From Puniceicoccaceae bacterium K14 (lineage in GTDB: Bacteria; Verrucomicrobiota; Verrucomicrobiia; Opitutales; Opitutaceae), in NCBI GenBank assembly GCA_022538095.1, contig JAKYXN010000027.1:1-64000 (forward strand): a stretch of 64,000 nucleotides of DNA. The letters run 5' to 3'. Shown here in pieces: positions 1-8,162 of the stretch. Both the position numbers and the translations under genes were made by a program. The stretch's first letter is position 1, and every line of letters begins with the position of its first letter. The notes under the pieces are model-generated. The model was not told the origin of the DNA, made no database searches, and saw nothing but the letters and a program-made list of their open reading frames with translations.

Positions 1-292
1 TAGACGTAGCAGCGATCCGTTTCGATTCGAGACATCCACACAGAATATCAAATCAAAGATTCAAAAACAACATGCTCTACGCCGGACGCTTACGTTCTGA
101 GCAGACGGAAATACGGCTTCGGCTGGATCGAGAGAATCTGCCCGAGGTCAGGTACGCTTGATGCATTAGAGAAAAGGTGCCGAAATCTCCAGGCATCGTG
201 AAGCTACCGGTGAGTGCTATTCACCTCGCCACATTTGGACTCTTGACCAGAAGTATCGTTATCAGAGCCCTCTAAGAGAAAATCGCTTTAAA

Positions 293-2125
293 CTATTTCT
301 TAAGTTGTAGCTTACGAGAGGCAATTAGCTCTAGGAACTCGGTTTTGAAGTCTTCGAACTTCATAGTGCCTCGGTCGCCATCGAAGCGCGAGCGTACGGA
401 TACGTTTCCTTCTTCCGCTTCCTTGGCCCCTACAATTATCGTGTTCGGAACTTTGTCCAATTCGGCTCGGCGTATTTTAGCTCCTAGCTTTTCTGAAGCG
501 TTATCGAGGGTTACTCGAATTCCGGCTGCTTTCAGGTCTGCGTAGAGTTTATCTGAATACTCGTATACTTTTTCGCTTATTGGCAAAATACGAAGTTGTT
601 CAGGCGCAAGCCAAGTTGGGAAATCTCCGCCGAAATGTTCGATGAGTAGTCCACAGAAACGTTCCATAGAGCCAAACGGAGCCCGGTGGACCATGACTGG
701 ACGGTGTGGCTTGTTGTCGGCTCCAGTGTAATTTAGGTCGAAGCGAACAGGAAGATTGTAGTCGACTTGGACGGTGCCGAGTTGCCACTCGCGGCCAATT
801 ACGTCGTTAACTATAAAATCGATTTTTGGACCGTAAAATGCGGCTTCGCCTTCTACTTCTGCGAATGGTACGCCGAGTCCTTTAGCAGCATTACGAAGGG
901 CGTTCTCCGCTTTTTCCCAATTTTCGGCATCGCCGACGTATTTATCGGAGTTGGGGTCGCGTAGGCTTACGCGTACTTTGTAGTCTTCCATACCGAGTGT
1001 ACCGAGGACTGTTTTAACGAGATCGAGGCAACCTTTGATTTCGTCTTGTAGTTGGTCTTCAGTACAAAAGAGGTGCGCATCGTCTTGGGTGAAACCGCGT
1101 ACGCGCGTCATACCATTAAGTTCACCGGATTGTTCCCAGCGATAAACAGTGCCAAACTCAGCTAAACGCACGGGGAGATCTCGGTAGGAGTGTGGCTCCG
1201 AATCGAAAATCTTGATATGCATTGGGCAGTTCATCGGTTTGAGAAGGTAGCCGTCTATCTCCCCGTCGTCCATTTTGTTTGAGAGGTCTGAGCAGGTGCA
1301 TCCCTCGGATACAAACTCAGCCAGGCAATCACGGTCGATCACGGGCGGATATTGGGAATCCTGGTAGTAGGGGAAGTGTCCAGACGTTCGATACAAATCG
1401 AGCTTACCAATATGTGGTGTAAAGACTTGTTTGTAGTCTTGTTTGTTGAGCTCACCGGTAATGAAACTTTGGAGTTGCTCGCGAATGACGGCTCCTTTGG
1501 GTTTCCAGAGAATGAGACCTTGACCGACAGCTTCGTCGATGTGGAAGAGCCCCATGTCTTTGCCGATGCGGCGGTGGTCGCGCTTGCGGGCTTCTTCGAG
1601 TTGAGTGAGGTACTGCTCGAGTTCGTCTTTAGTAGCAAAGGCTGTTCCGTAGATTCGCTGGAGTTGTTTGTTGTTCTCGTCGCCTCGGTGGTAAGCACCG
1701 GCTATGCTAAGGAGCTTAAAGGCTTTGATTTTTTTGGTGTAGTTGACGTGCGAACCGGCACAGAGGTCGATGAAATCACCGTTTTGATAGAATGAGATTG
1801 TATCGCCTTCGGGTACGTCATCGAGACGACCGAGCTTATAAGTTTCTTGGCCAAAGTCCTTGATGATTTGAACGGCTTCTTCGCGAGAGACTTCTTTGCG
1901 CTGAAAACGTTGGTTTTCCTTGATGATTTTTTTCATCTCGGCCTCGATGTTTTGGAGGTCCTCGGCGGTGAACTTGTGATCCAAGTCGAAGTCGTAGTAG
2001 AATCCGGTTGCGGTTGGCGGTCCGATGTCTAGCTGCGCTTCCGGAAAAAGTCGGAGTACGGCAGTTGCGAGTACGTGAGATGACGAGTGGCGTATCTCTT
2101 CGAGTGGAGTCATTTGTTCATTCAT
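293..2125 (-). CDS. thrS: Threonyl-tRNA synthetase lacking the N-terminal TGS domain
   Basis: Charges tRNA-Thr with threonine in the cytoplasm and edits mischarged Ser-tRNA-Thr. The 610-residue product begins almost directly with the editing domain: HSSSH (His13, His17) and CAGSH (Cys122, His126) are the metal/editing-site motifs. The class II catalytic core follows, with the NCPMH motif, the motif 2 region YRWEQSGELNGMTRVRGFTQ and motif 3 near MVHRAPFGSMERF, then an anticodon-binding domain ending in KLQLKK. Usual bacterial ThrS is about 640 residues with a roughly 60-residue TGS domain in front; that domain is absent, and the bases upstream give no in-frame extension. It lies upstream of cysS in divergent-free order, separated by an 82-base spacer containing a short heptamer array. 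Family assignment is secure. Confidence 0.97.
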   Translation of the reverse strand: MNEQMTPLEEIRHSSSHVLATAVLRLFPEAQLDIGPPTATGFYYDFDLDHKFTAEDLQNIEAEMKKIIKENQRFQRKEVSREEAVQIIKDFGQETYKLGRLDDVPEGDTISFYQNGDFIDLCAGSHVNYTKKIKAFKLLSIAGAYHRGDENNKQLQRIYGTAFATKDELEQYLTQLEEARKRDHRRIGKDMGLFHIDEAVGQGLILWKPKGAVIREQLQSFITGELNKQDYKQVFTPHIGKLDLYRTSGHFPYYQDSQYPPVIDRDCLAEFVSEGCTCSDLSNKMDDGEIDGYLLKPMNCPMHIKIFDSEPHSYRDLPVRLAEFGTVYRWEQSGELNGMTRVRGFTQDDAHLFCTEDQLQDEIKGCLDLVKTVLGTLGMEDYKVRVSLRDPNSDKYVGDAENWEKAENALRNAAKGLGVPFAEVEGEAAFYGPKIDFIVNDVIGREWQLGTVQVDYNLPVRFDLNYTGADNKPHRPVMVHRAPFGSMERFCGLLIEHFGGDFPTWLAPEQLRILPISEKVYEYSDKLYADLKAAGIRVTLDNASEKLGAKIRRAELDKVPNTIIVGAKEAEEGNVSVRSRFDGDRGTMKFEDFKTEFLELIASRKLQLKK

Positions 2126-2147
2126 TTTTGGAAAGTGCTATATTGCC

Positions 2148-2173
2148 CACGAAGGACACAAAGTTGCACGAAG
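2148..2173. repeat. Short intergenic heptamer array CACGAAG/CACAAAG
   Basis: Between thrS and cysS three heptamers CACGAAG, CACAAAG, CACGAAG stand at 2148, 2157 and 2167, i.e. with spacers of 2 and 3 bases. The same 7-2-7-3-7 arrangement is seen with CACAGAT units at 57574-57599, and two units with the same spacing (reverse strand) at 38712-38727. This suggests a dispersed family of small intergenic repeats; the function is unknown. Confidence 0.5.
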
Positions 2174-2207
2174 AATTTAGTGAGAAATGGAGTTTTTGCT
2201 AGGGGGC

Positions 2208-3650
2208 TTATATTGTTTCGATTTCGTAGCTGTCTTTGGTGTCCTTTACGAGCCAGCCTTTTTCTTGGAGCTGAGCTCTGAATTGATCAGCGGCGGTCCA
2301 ATCTTTGGCTTGTTTGGCTTCCCATCGTTGCTGAGCGAGGGCTTTAATTTCTTCGGGGGCTTCGATTTTTGGCTTTTCGATGACTACAGAATCGAGGTCA
2401 TAGCCAAGAGCGTAGACGAGTTTGTGGAAAGCAATGGCGTTTTCGGCAGCTTCTTCGTTAGAGAGCTCAGTGGAATTGATTTCCTTAATAGCTGTGAAGA
2501 TGGCTCCAAGCGCCCCTGCTATGTTGAGGTCGTTGGAGAGCTGATCCCAGGCTTTTTGGAATTTAGCCCATGGTGCTTTGGTTTGCTTCCCTTTGTCGAT
2601 AGACTTGAGGAGGGTGCTGCGTTTCAGGCTCGTGGCTGCGAGTATGTCGTCGGAAAATTTCTTTAGTCGTGTGAGTGCACTTTGGGCGGCATTTAGGGAA
2701 TCGAGAGTGAAGTTGATTGTTTGCCGATAGTGCCCGCTGGTGAGAGCGTAGCGAAGAACGACTGGTTGATAGCCTTTTTTGAGAATATCATCTACTGTGT
2801 AGAAATTGTTGAGACTCTTCGACATTTTGCCGCCGTCAACCAGGAGGTGAGCACAATGGATCCAATGCTTGAAAAATTTGTGGCCGCAACTGCATTCACT
2901 TTGGGCGATCTCGTTATCGTGATGGGGGAATGTGAGGTCGACTCCTCCGGAGTGAATATCGAGGTTATTTGAGAGGTACTTCATGCTCATTGCTGAACAC
3001 TCGAGGTGCCAACCGGGGCGACCTTGTCCCCATGGGCTATCCCAATAGACATCACCATCAGTTGGCTTGCGGCTTTTCCAGAGAACGAAGTCTGCCATGG
3101 AATCGCGTTCGTACTCGTCACTATCGTTTGGAGTATCGCTTGCAGCATCGGTGGTGAGTTCACGATCCTTTACGCGGGATAGAGCCCCGTATTCTGGGAA
3201 TGAGGACACTCGAAAGTAGACCGAACCATCTTCCGTCGCGTAGGCGTTTTCTTTTTCGATGAGCGATTCTATCATAGAGGTTTGCTCAGGAATGTGCTCG
3301 GTCGCTTTGGGTTCGATCTGCGGTTTGAGCAGGTTGAGTCGTTCACAATCGTCGTGAAAAACTTCAGTCCAATGTTCGGTCACTTCGCGCAATGGTTTTG
3401 CCTCGGCAACAGATTTGGCGATAGTCTTGTCGTCTACATCGGTGAGGTTTCGAACGTGGATGACTTTGTATCCAGCGGTTTGAATCGTGCGCCGCATAAC
3501 GTCTTGCGCCAAGAATGTGCGGAAATTGCCGATATGAGCTTGAGCGTAAACGGTAGGTCCGCAGCAGTACATTCCGATTACATTGCCTTTGGTTGGCTGG
3601 ATCGCTTCGTTTTGTCTGGAAAGTGTATTGTGAAATGTGACTGGAGTCAT
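2208..3650 (-). CDS. cysS: Cysteinyl-tRNA synthetase
   Basis: Class I aminoacyl-tRNA synthetase that loads cysteine onto tRNA-Cys. The N-terminus carries YCCGPTVY with the zinc-binding Cys, followed by the HIGH-like signature AQAHIGNF; the KMSKS loop is GGKMSKSLNNF. Further zinc ligands are in GWHLECSAMS and the HHDNEIAQSE segment. A C-terminal DALR-type anticodon-binding domain completes about 480 residues, the usual family size. I start it at the ATG at 3650, nine codons inside the longest open frame, because MTPVTFHNTL matches the usual beginning of the family; the longer version from 3677 cannot be excluded. No Shine-Dalgarno is evident. It is divergent from hemB and upstream of thrS on the same strand. 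Confidence 0.96.
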   Translation of the reverse strand: MTPVTFHNTLSRQNEAIQPTKGNVIGMYCCGPTVYAQAHIGNFRTFLAQDVMRRTIQTAGYKVIHVRNLTDVDDKTIAKSVAEAKPLREVTEHWTEVFHDDCERLNLLKPQIEPKATEHIPEQTSMIESLIEKENAYATEDGSVYFRVSSFPEYGALSRVKDRELTTDAASDTPNDSDEYERDSMADFVLWKSRKPTDGDVYWDSPWGQGRPGWHLECSAMSMKYLSNNLDIHSGGVDLTFPHHDNEIAQSECSCGHKFFKHWIHCAHLLVDGGKMSKSLNNFYTVDDILKKGYQPVVLRYALTSGHYRQTINFTLDSLNAAQSALTRLKKFSDDILAATSLKRSTLLKSIDKGKQTKAPWAKFQKAWDQLSNDLNIAGALGAIFTAIKEINSTELSNEEAAENAIAFHKLVYALGYDLDSVVIEKPKIEAPEEIKALAQQRWEAKQAKDWTAADQFRAQLQEKGWLVKDTKDSYEIETI

Positions 3651-3844
3651 TGGTGAAAAAATTGTGCGGCTTACCACAGTTAGTAGAAGGGGAACAGTGG
3701 TCGAAGTAGAGCTCTTAGAGCGTGATTCGGCGTCTGTTGTCTTAGCAGGTGGTCGTGAAGGTACAACAACGACAAACTCTTGATTGGAAGAGTTCTTCTG
3801 AATTGCGTGTTGTTTGAGAAAGCTGCATGTTGGCTACAATTTTT

Positions 3845-4873
3845 ATGAAGAATTCGGATAACCTAGAAGATTTCAAGCTAGATTTGGTTAGACGCCCAAG
3901 GCGTTTGCGTCGCACTGCTTCTTTACGAGCAATGGTGGAAGAGATACAGGTGAGGGCAGAAGATTTTATTGCCCCGCTTTTCGTGATGGAAGGCACAGGG
4001 GAGAAAGAGCCGGTAGGGAGCATGCCTGGAATTTTTCGTTATAACCTCAAGGATTTGATTTCAGAGTGCAAAGAACTCATTGGCGTTGGCGTTCGAGCAG
4101 TGGCTTTGTTTCCTTATATTGATCCTTCGCTGAAGGATGCGGTTGGAAGCGAAGCGAAAAACCCGGATGGTCTGATACTTAGAACTGTGAAGGCGATCAA
4201 AGATGCTTTGCCGGAAATGGTTGTGATAACAGACGTTGCTTTGGATCCGTACACAACCCATGGCCATGATGGTGTGTTAAATGCGGCGGGCGATTATGTC
4301 GTTAATGATGCGAGTGTGGAGCGTTTGTGCTCGATGGCATTGTTGCAAGCGAAAGCAGGAGTGGATATCGTGGCTCCGTCCGATATGATGGATGGTCGCA
4401 TTGGGGCAATTCGTACCGTTTTGGATGGTGAGGGCTTTATTGATACAGCGATAATGGCGTACTCGGCAAAATTCAACTCGGCTTACTATGGACCATTCCG
4501 CGAAGCTGTCGGGAGTTCTAAAGCAGCGGGGACGACTTTGCTGGATAAGAAGACCTACCAGTTGAATCCATCGAATCGTCGGGAAGCTCTGGTAGACGCT
4601 CGATTGGATGAAGATGAGGGTGCTGATTTTTTAATGGTGAAACCAGCGGGTGCGTATTTAGATATAATTCGCGATTTGAGGAATGATACTGCACTGCCTT
4701 TGGCAGCGTATCAGGTGTCGGGCGAATATGCTCAAATCCACGCTGCTGCGAAAATGGGTTGGTTGGATTATGAAAAATCTAGAGACGAATCATTGTTGGC
4801 GATTAAGCGAGCGGGTGCGGACTTGATTTTGACTTATTTTGCCAAAGAAAAAGCCGCTCTCCTAAACGGATAA
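3845..4873 (+). CDS. hemB: Delta-aminolevulinic acid dehydratase (porphobilinogen synthase)
   Basis: Condenses two 5-aminolevulinate molecules to porphobilinogen, the second common step of heme and other tetrapyrrole synthesis, in the cytosol. Both Schiff-base lysines are visible: MAYSAKFNSAYYGPFR and FLMVKPAGAYLD. The metal site reads DVALDPYTTHGHDG, with Asp instead of the zinc-binding Cys triad, so this belongs to the magnesium/zinc-independent type. RRPRRLRRTASLRAMV near the N-terminus is the typical family opening. The ATG at 3845 is preferred; an in-frame ATG lies six codons upstream at 3827. The last codons overlap a hairpin that probably terminates the convergent neighbouring gene. 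Heme demand fits the octaheme cytochrome farther along. Confidence 0.96.
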   Translation: MKNSDNLEDFKLDLVRRPRRLRRTASLRAMVEEIQVRAEDFIAPLFVMEGTGEKEPVGSMPGIFRYNLKDLISECKELIGVGVRAVALFPYIDPSLKDAVGSEAKNPDGLILRTVKAIKDALPEMVVITDVALDPYTTHGHDGVLNAAGDYVVNDASVERLCSMALLQAKAGVDIVAPSDMMDGRIGAIRTVLDGEGFIDTAIMAYSAKFNSAYYGPFREAVGSSKAAGTTLLDKKTYQLNPSNRREALVDARLDEDEGADFLMVKPAGAYLDIIRDLRNDTALPLAAYQVSGEYAQIHAAAKMGWLDYEKSRDESLLAIKRAGADLILTYFAKEKAALLNG

Positions 4874-4888
4874 GCGGCTTTAAAAAAA
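4848..4888 (-). terminator. Hairpin terminator overlapping the 3' end of hemB
   Basis: AAGCCGCT (4851-4858) pairs with AGCGGCTT (4873-4880). Read on the minus strand the stem is followed by TTTTTCTTT, the expected U-tract, so it best serves the leftward acidic-protein gene ending at 4899, while its DNA encodes the last residues and stop of hemB on the plus strand. On the plus strand the stem is followed by A-rich sequence, not T. Confidence 0.7.
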
Positions 4889-4898
4889 TCTGTGCTAA

Positions 4899-5642
4899 TT
4901 AGAGAGGTTTTTCCTCTTCATCATCACCTGGAGGAGGGCCTTCGTAGGTGTCGTCCTTATCGGATTCGTCCTCATCGTCGTCTTCCCATTTGAGGCTTTC
5001 TTCTTGGCTGATCTTCTTTGCCTCTTCTTCGTCCTCGGTGAAATCTGGAATGTCTTCTAGGCCTTCCTCGATTTCTTCGGAATCGCCGTCGCCGTCTTCG
5101 TCTAGTTCGAATCCAGCAGGAACGTAGTCGAGGATTGTGGTAATCTCCTCAAACATATGAGTGGACTTGCCTTCGATGAAGTTGTTGTTCTCCTCTTCGC
5201 GAATGTGCTCTTCTACTTCGTCGATTGTGAGCTTTTGCTCGAATTCGATAATGTCGTTGAGCATGCTCACACGCATTTTTGTGATATGCGTTATGAAGTC
5301 TGCGAAGGGACCGTTTTCTTCGTCTACGATATCGGGTAAGCCAAAGAGAGGCTCGTCGGAGTCCAAGATGGATTCCTTACTACGGACGAGGCGTATGTAA
5401 CCGTCTCCCAGATCTTTATCTATACGGAAGGGGATAAAGGCTTGTTCGAAAATATCTTGGTCGAAGTGGTATTCTTGTAGCGGCTCAACGAGATCCGCTA
5501 TGTGGGCGATTTGGCGTGGGTCGACTACGCTGAGTCCGTCCACGTCCCAATGGATGTCATCGCTGACTTCCATAACCCACCAGTTATAGTCTTCACCGAG
5601 TTTTACGGTACACCATTCGATCTTGTTGTTTGAGGCTGCCAT
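4899..5642 (-). CDS. Unrecognised acidic protein with very acidic C-terminal tail
   Basis: I do not recognise this family. From the ATG at 5642 it is about 247 residues; a TTG start at 5690 would add 16. The N-terminal ~110 residues look folded (EWCTVKLGEDYNWWVMEV, then IPFRIDKDLGDGYIRLVR), the middle is helical, and the last ~70 residues are almost entirely Asp/Glu with a few Lys and Pro, ending in EEEKPL. There is no signal peptide or membrane segment, so it is probably cytosolic. The acidic tail could act as a chaperone-like or nucleic-acid-mimic segment, but that is only inference. It stands alone, convergent with hemB, sharing the hairpin that lies inside the hemB end. Coding potential is good; function unknown. 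Confidence 0.8.
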   Translation of the reverse strand: MAASNNKIEWCTVKLGEDYNWWVMEVSDDIHWDVDGLSVVDPRQIAHIADLVEPLQEYHFDQDIFEQAFIPFRIDKDLGDGYIRLVRSKESILDSDEPLFGLPDIVDEENGPFADFITHITKMRVSMLNDIIEFEQKLTIDEVEEHIREEENNNFIEGKSTHMFEEITTILDYVPAGFELDEDGDGDSEEIEEGLEDIPDFTEDEEEAKKISQEESLKWEDDDEDESDKDDTYEGPPPGDDEEEKPL

Positions 5643-6053
5643 ATTTGCAATTTGAAGTTGACGAAAAACTGACTGAACTGAGTAAGTCAACCTATCAAGA
5701 GTCTTTTTGGGTTAAAAATGCGTTTTTGTTTTTTTTCGGCAGTTTTTTCATAAAAAGCTGACATTTGAGAGGTTGCTAAATTTGGGATTGTCGCGGCTTT
5801 TTGGATATGAGCTTTTTCCATAGCGGACATCGACTTATTAGCGATCTCCTTAAGAATTGGATTCAATAAATGCGGCTATAAAAAATCGAGATGGCAAATA
5901 GCTACTCGGAATATGTAAAAACGGGCGAAAATTCTCAAATTCTTGGAACGTGGTGGATTGCCTCGATTGCATAATTGAATGCTTTTGAGGGATCCATCAA
6001 TTTGATTTTGCAATTCTACCACGAAGTATTGTGGTGCTCTGCGAATATCTTCT
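5643..6053. other. Gene-free stretch between acidic protein and pyrD
   Basis: About 410 bases, AT-rich with poly-T runs near 5704-5745. No open frame with convincing composition, no tRNA fold and no clear promoter was seen; it must contain the divergent promoters of the acidic protein and pyrD. A small inverted repeat ACCAC/GTGGT sits at about 6019-6036 just before pyrD. Confidence 0.5.
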
Positions 6054-7118
6054 ATGAGCGTACTCTACAAGTCTTGCATCAAACCACTTTTTTTTCAATT
6101 GGACCCTGAGTCTGCTCACGAATTGGCGGTTAACCTTTTAAAAGTCCTTTCAAACCTTCCTGTTGTTCGTGACGGCATGGCTTGGGCTAATCAGCTAAGC
6201 ATTGAAGCGGAGCCGGTTGAGCTTTTTGGGTTGGAGTTCCCTAATCGAGTGGGGTTGGCAGCTGGTTTCGATAAGAACGCGGTTTGTTGGCGAGCGTTTG
6301 AGGCTCTCGGGTTTGGCCACGTTGAGATCGGAACGGTGACTTTTCACGAGCAGCCAGGGAATCCTAAGCCTCGGATGTTTCGTTACCCAGAAGAAGAGAC
6401 GTTGCTGAACCGAATGGGTTTCAATAACCAGGGAGCGCATGCGGTAGCCGAGCGCTTGCGCAAATTGGACGGGCCTGGGGAGCGAGGCATTCCTTTGGGG
6501 ATCAATATCGGGAAATCGAAGGTGGCTCCGATTGATGAAGCAGTAGCGGATTACCTGGGGTCTTTTGATCTTTTAGCAGATTTGGCAGATTATTTGGTGA
6601 TAAATGTGAGTAGCCCGAATACGCCGAACTTACGTCAATTACAAGAGGGAGCTCGCTTGCGTGAGCTTCTCGGTGCTTTGCAGGAACGAAATAAGGAGCG
6701 TAGTGAACGTGTCGGTGGGGCCAAATTGCCGATTTTATTGAAAATCGCTCCTGACTTAACCGAAGGAGCTATCGACGATATTTTGCAGATTCTGTTTGAT
6801 TTTGAATACGCAGGAATCATCGCGACGAACACTACTATGGCCCGCACCGGTCCATTTGCCGACATAAATCAAGCCGGTGGCCTCAGCGGGAAAGTCGTTG
6901 AGGAAATGTCTACCAATGTTGTCCGCTACATTGCAGAAAAAACAGAGGGGAAGCTGCCGATTATTGGAGTTGGTGGCATCGACTCGCCGGACACGGCTCT
7001 TCGAAAACTGGATGCGGGGGCGAGTTTAGTCCAGATCTACTCTGGTATGATCTATCAAGGTCCGTTCTTGGGAAAAAAAATAGCCCGCTCTCTAGCGAAG
7101 AAAGCAGGCGATCTTTAA
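6054..7118 (+). CDS. pyrD: Dihydroorotate dehydrogenase (quinone), class 2
   Basis: Oxidises dihydroorotate to orotate in pyrimidine synthesis, passing electrons to membrane quinone. At 354 residues it has the class 2 layout: an N-terminal amphipathic helical region (KPLFFQLDPESAHELA) for membrane association, then the FMN-binding barrel. Seen motifs are FGLEFPNRVGLAAGFDKNA, the NRMGFNNQG segment, NVSSPNTPNLRQLQ with the class 2 catalytic Ser, PILLKIAPDL, and PIIGVGGIDS plus the phosphate-binding LVQIYSGMIYQGP. Class 1 enzymes have Cys in place of that Ser. It is convergent with dapF, 18 bases apart. No Shine-Dalgarno precedes the ATG. Confidence 0.97.
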   Translation: MSVLYKSCIKPLFFQLDPESAHELAVNLLKVLSNLPVVRDGMAWANQLSIEAEPVELFGLEFPNRVGLAAGFDKNAVCWRAFEALGFGHVEIGTVTFHEQPGNPKPRMFRYPEEETLLNRMGFNNQGAHAVAERLRKLDGPGERGIPLGINIGKSKVAPIDEAVADYLGSFDLLADLADYLVINVSSPNTPNLRQLQEGARLRELLGALQERNKERSERVGGAKLPILLKIAPDLTEGAIDDILQILFDFEYAGIIATNTTMARTGPFADINQAGGLSGKVVEEMSTNVVRYIAEKTEGKLPIIGVGGIDSPDTALRKLDAGASLVQIYSGMIYQGPFLGKKIARSLAKKAGDL

Positions 7119-7136
7119 AGCGTCTCTGTTTTTTGA

Positions 7137-7949
7137 CTACAGTGTAATTTTGCCCTGATAGATTACTTTGGCTGGACCGGTTAAGGTTATGTTGGAAATC
7201 GTGTCTCCTTGCTTATCGAAGTCTACTTTCAGTATGTCGCCTCCTTTTACCAATACTGAAATTGGGGTGGGGAGGCTGTTGGTGAGGTTTGCTGATAGGG
7301 CGACGGCTGTTACACCAGTGCCACAGGCGAGGGTCTCGTCTTCAACACCGCGTTCGTAGGTACGAATCTTTACAACTCCGCTATCTTGAATTTCGGCGAA
7401 ATTGATATTTGCCCCGTTTGGTTGGAAATGTCCGTGCAGGCGTAATGCTCTTCCTTCTGGCTTGATATCAATTGCACCAATATTTTCGGAAAAAGATATG
7501 ACGTGGGGAACTCCCGTATTCATAAAATGATAGGCGTATGTTCCATGTTCGGTTTCCGCTTCTTGGTTCATGCGAATATCAAACACAGGAGTCATGTTGA
7601 TAGTGAATTCCCCGTTTTCCGCTTTTGAAGACATTGGACCAGCGTCTGTCTGGAAGGAAACTGTTGATCCGTCGCCAACCTTGTTAATGAGGGCAAACGA
7701 AGTGAAGCAACGAGCTCCGTTCCCACACATTTCTGCTCGTGATCCATCTGCATTGTAATAGACCATGGTGGCGTCTTGATCCTCTAGAGTCTTAGGATTG
7801 AGTAGAATCAAGCCATCTCCTCCGATTCCAAAGCGACGATCGCACAGAAAGGCAACCTGCTCTTGAGTGAGCTCAATGCTTCCGTCTAAGTTTTCGATCA
7901 TTACGAAGTCGTTTCCAGCTCCGTGCATTTTTGTGAAGGCAATTTCCAT
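7137..7949 (-). CDS. dapF: Diaminopimelate epimerase
   Basis: Interconverts LL- and meso-diaminopimelate, the last step before lysine and a building block of peptidoglycan. The 270-residue protein starts with MEIAFTKMHGAGNDFVMIEN, characteristic of DapF, and has both catalytic cysteines of the cofactor-independent two-base mechanism: GNGARCF in the N-terminal half and ACGTGVTAVAL in the C-terminal half. Other family segments are FGIGGDGLI and the GRALRLHGHFQPNGANINF region. Presence of this gene argues for a meso-DAP peptidoglycan in this organism. It is a single gene facing pyrD, and 213 bases separate its start from the divergent fucosidase gene. Confidence 0.97.
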   Translation of the reverse strand: MEIAFTKMHGAGNDFVMIENLDGSIELTQEQVAFLCDRRFGIGGDGLILLNPKTLEDQDATMVYYNADGSRAEMCGNGARCFTSFALINKVGDGSTVSFQTDAGPMSSKAENGEFTINMTPVFDIRMNQEAETEHGTYAYHFMNTGVPHVISFSENIGAIDIKPEGRALRLHGHFQPNGANINFAEIQDSGVVKIRTYERGVEDETLACGTGVTAVALSANLTNSLPTPISVLVKGGDILKVDFDKQGDTISNITLTGPAKVIYQGKITL

Positions 7950-8162
7950 AGCTAATTATCTTATCTATGTAACGAAGGAGGGGAGATTTGCAATGCGTTT
8001 TCGTATTTGACGATGTTCAGATGTGCGAGCCGCTGGCTGGTAAGCGCTTTTTTGCATATCCTAGATGGTTATAATTGCAGTATGCGGCTTAGCCTATAAC
8101 GGTCTGAGGTAAAGAGAGTTGTCCATTTGCAAAGAGATAGTTAACCATTAATCATTCTTTTT

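Noticed and set aside
1-292. A 30-codon frame (72-161) in the sequence before the thrS end
   Set aside because: Too short, no recognisable motif; no tRNA or hairpin seen. Treated as unannotated flank.
1352-1795. 147-codon frame antisense to thrS
   Set aside because: Lies wholly within the clear thrS coding sequence; composition is the mirror of that gene.
2187-2666. 159-codon frame antisense to cysS
   Set aside because: Shadow of cysS; low-complexity Phe/Gly/Val-rich translation and no plausible motif.
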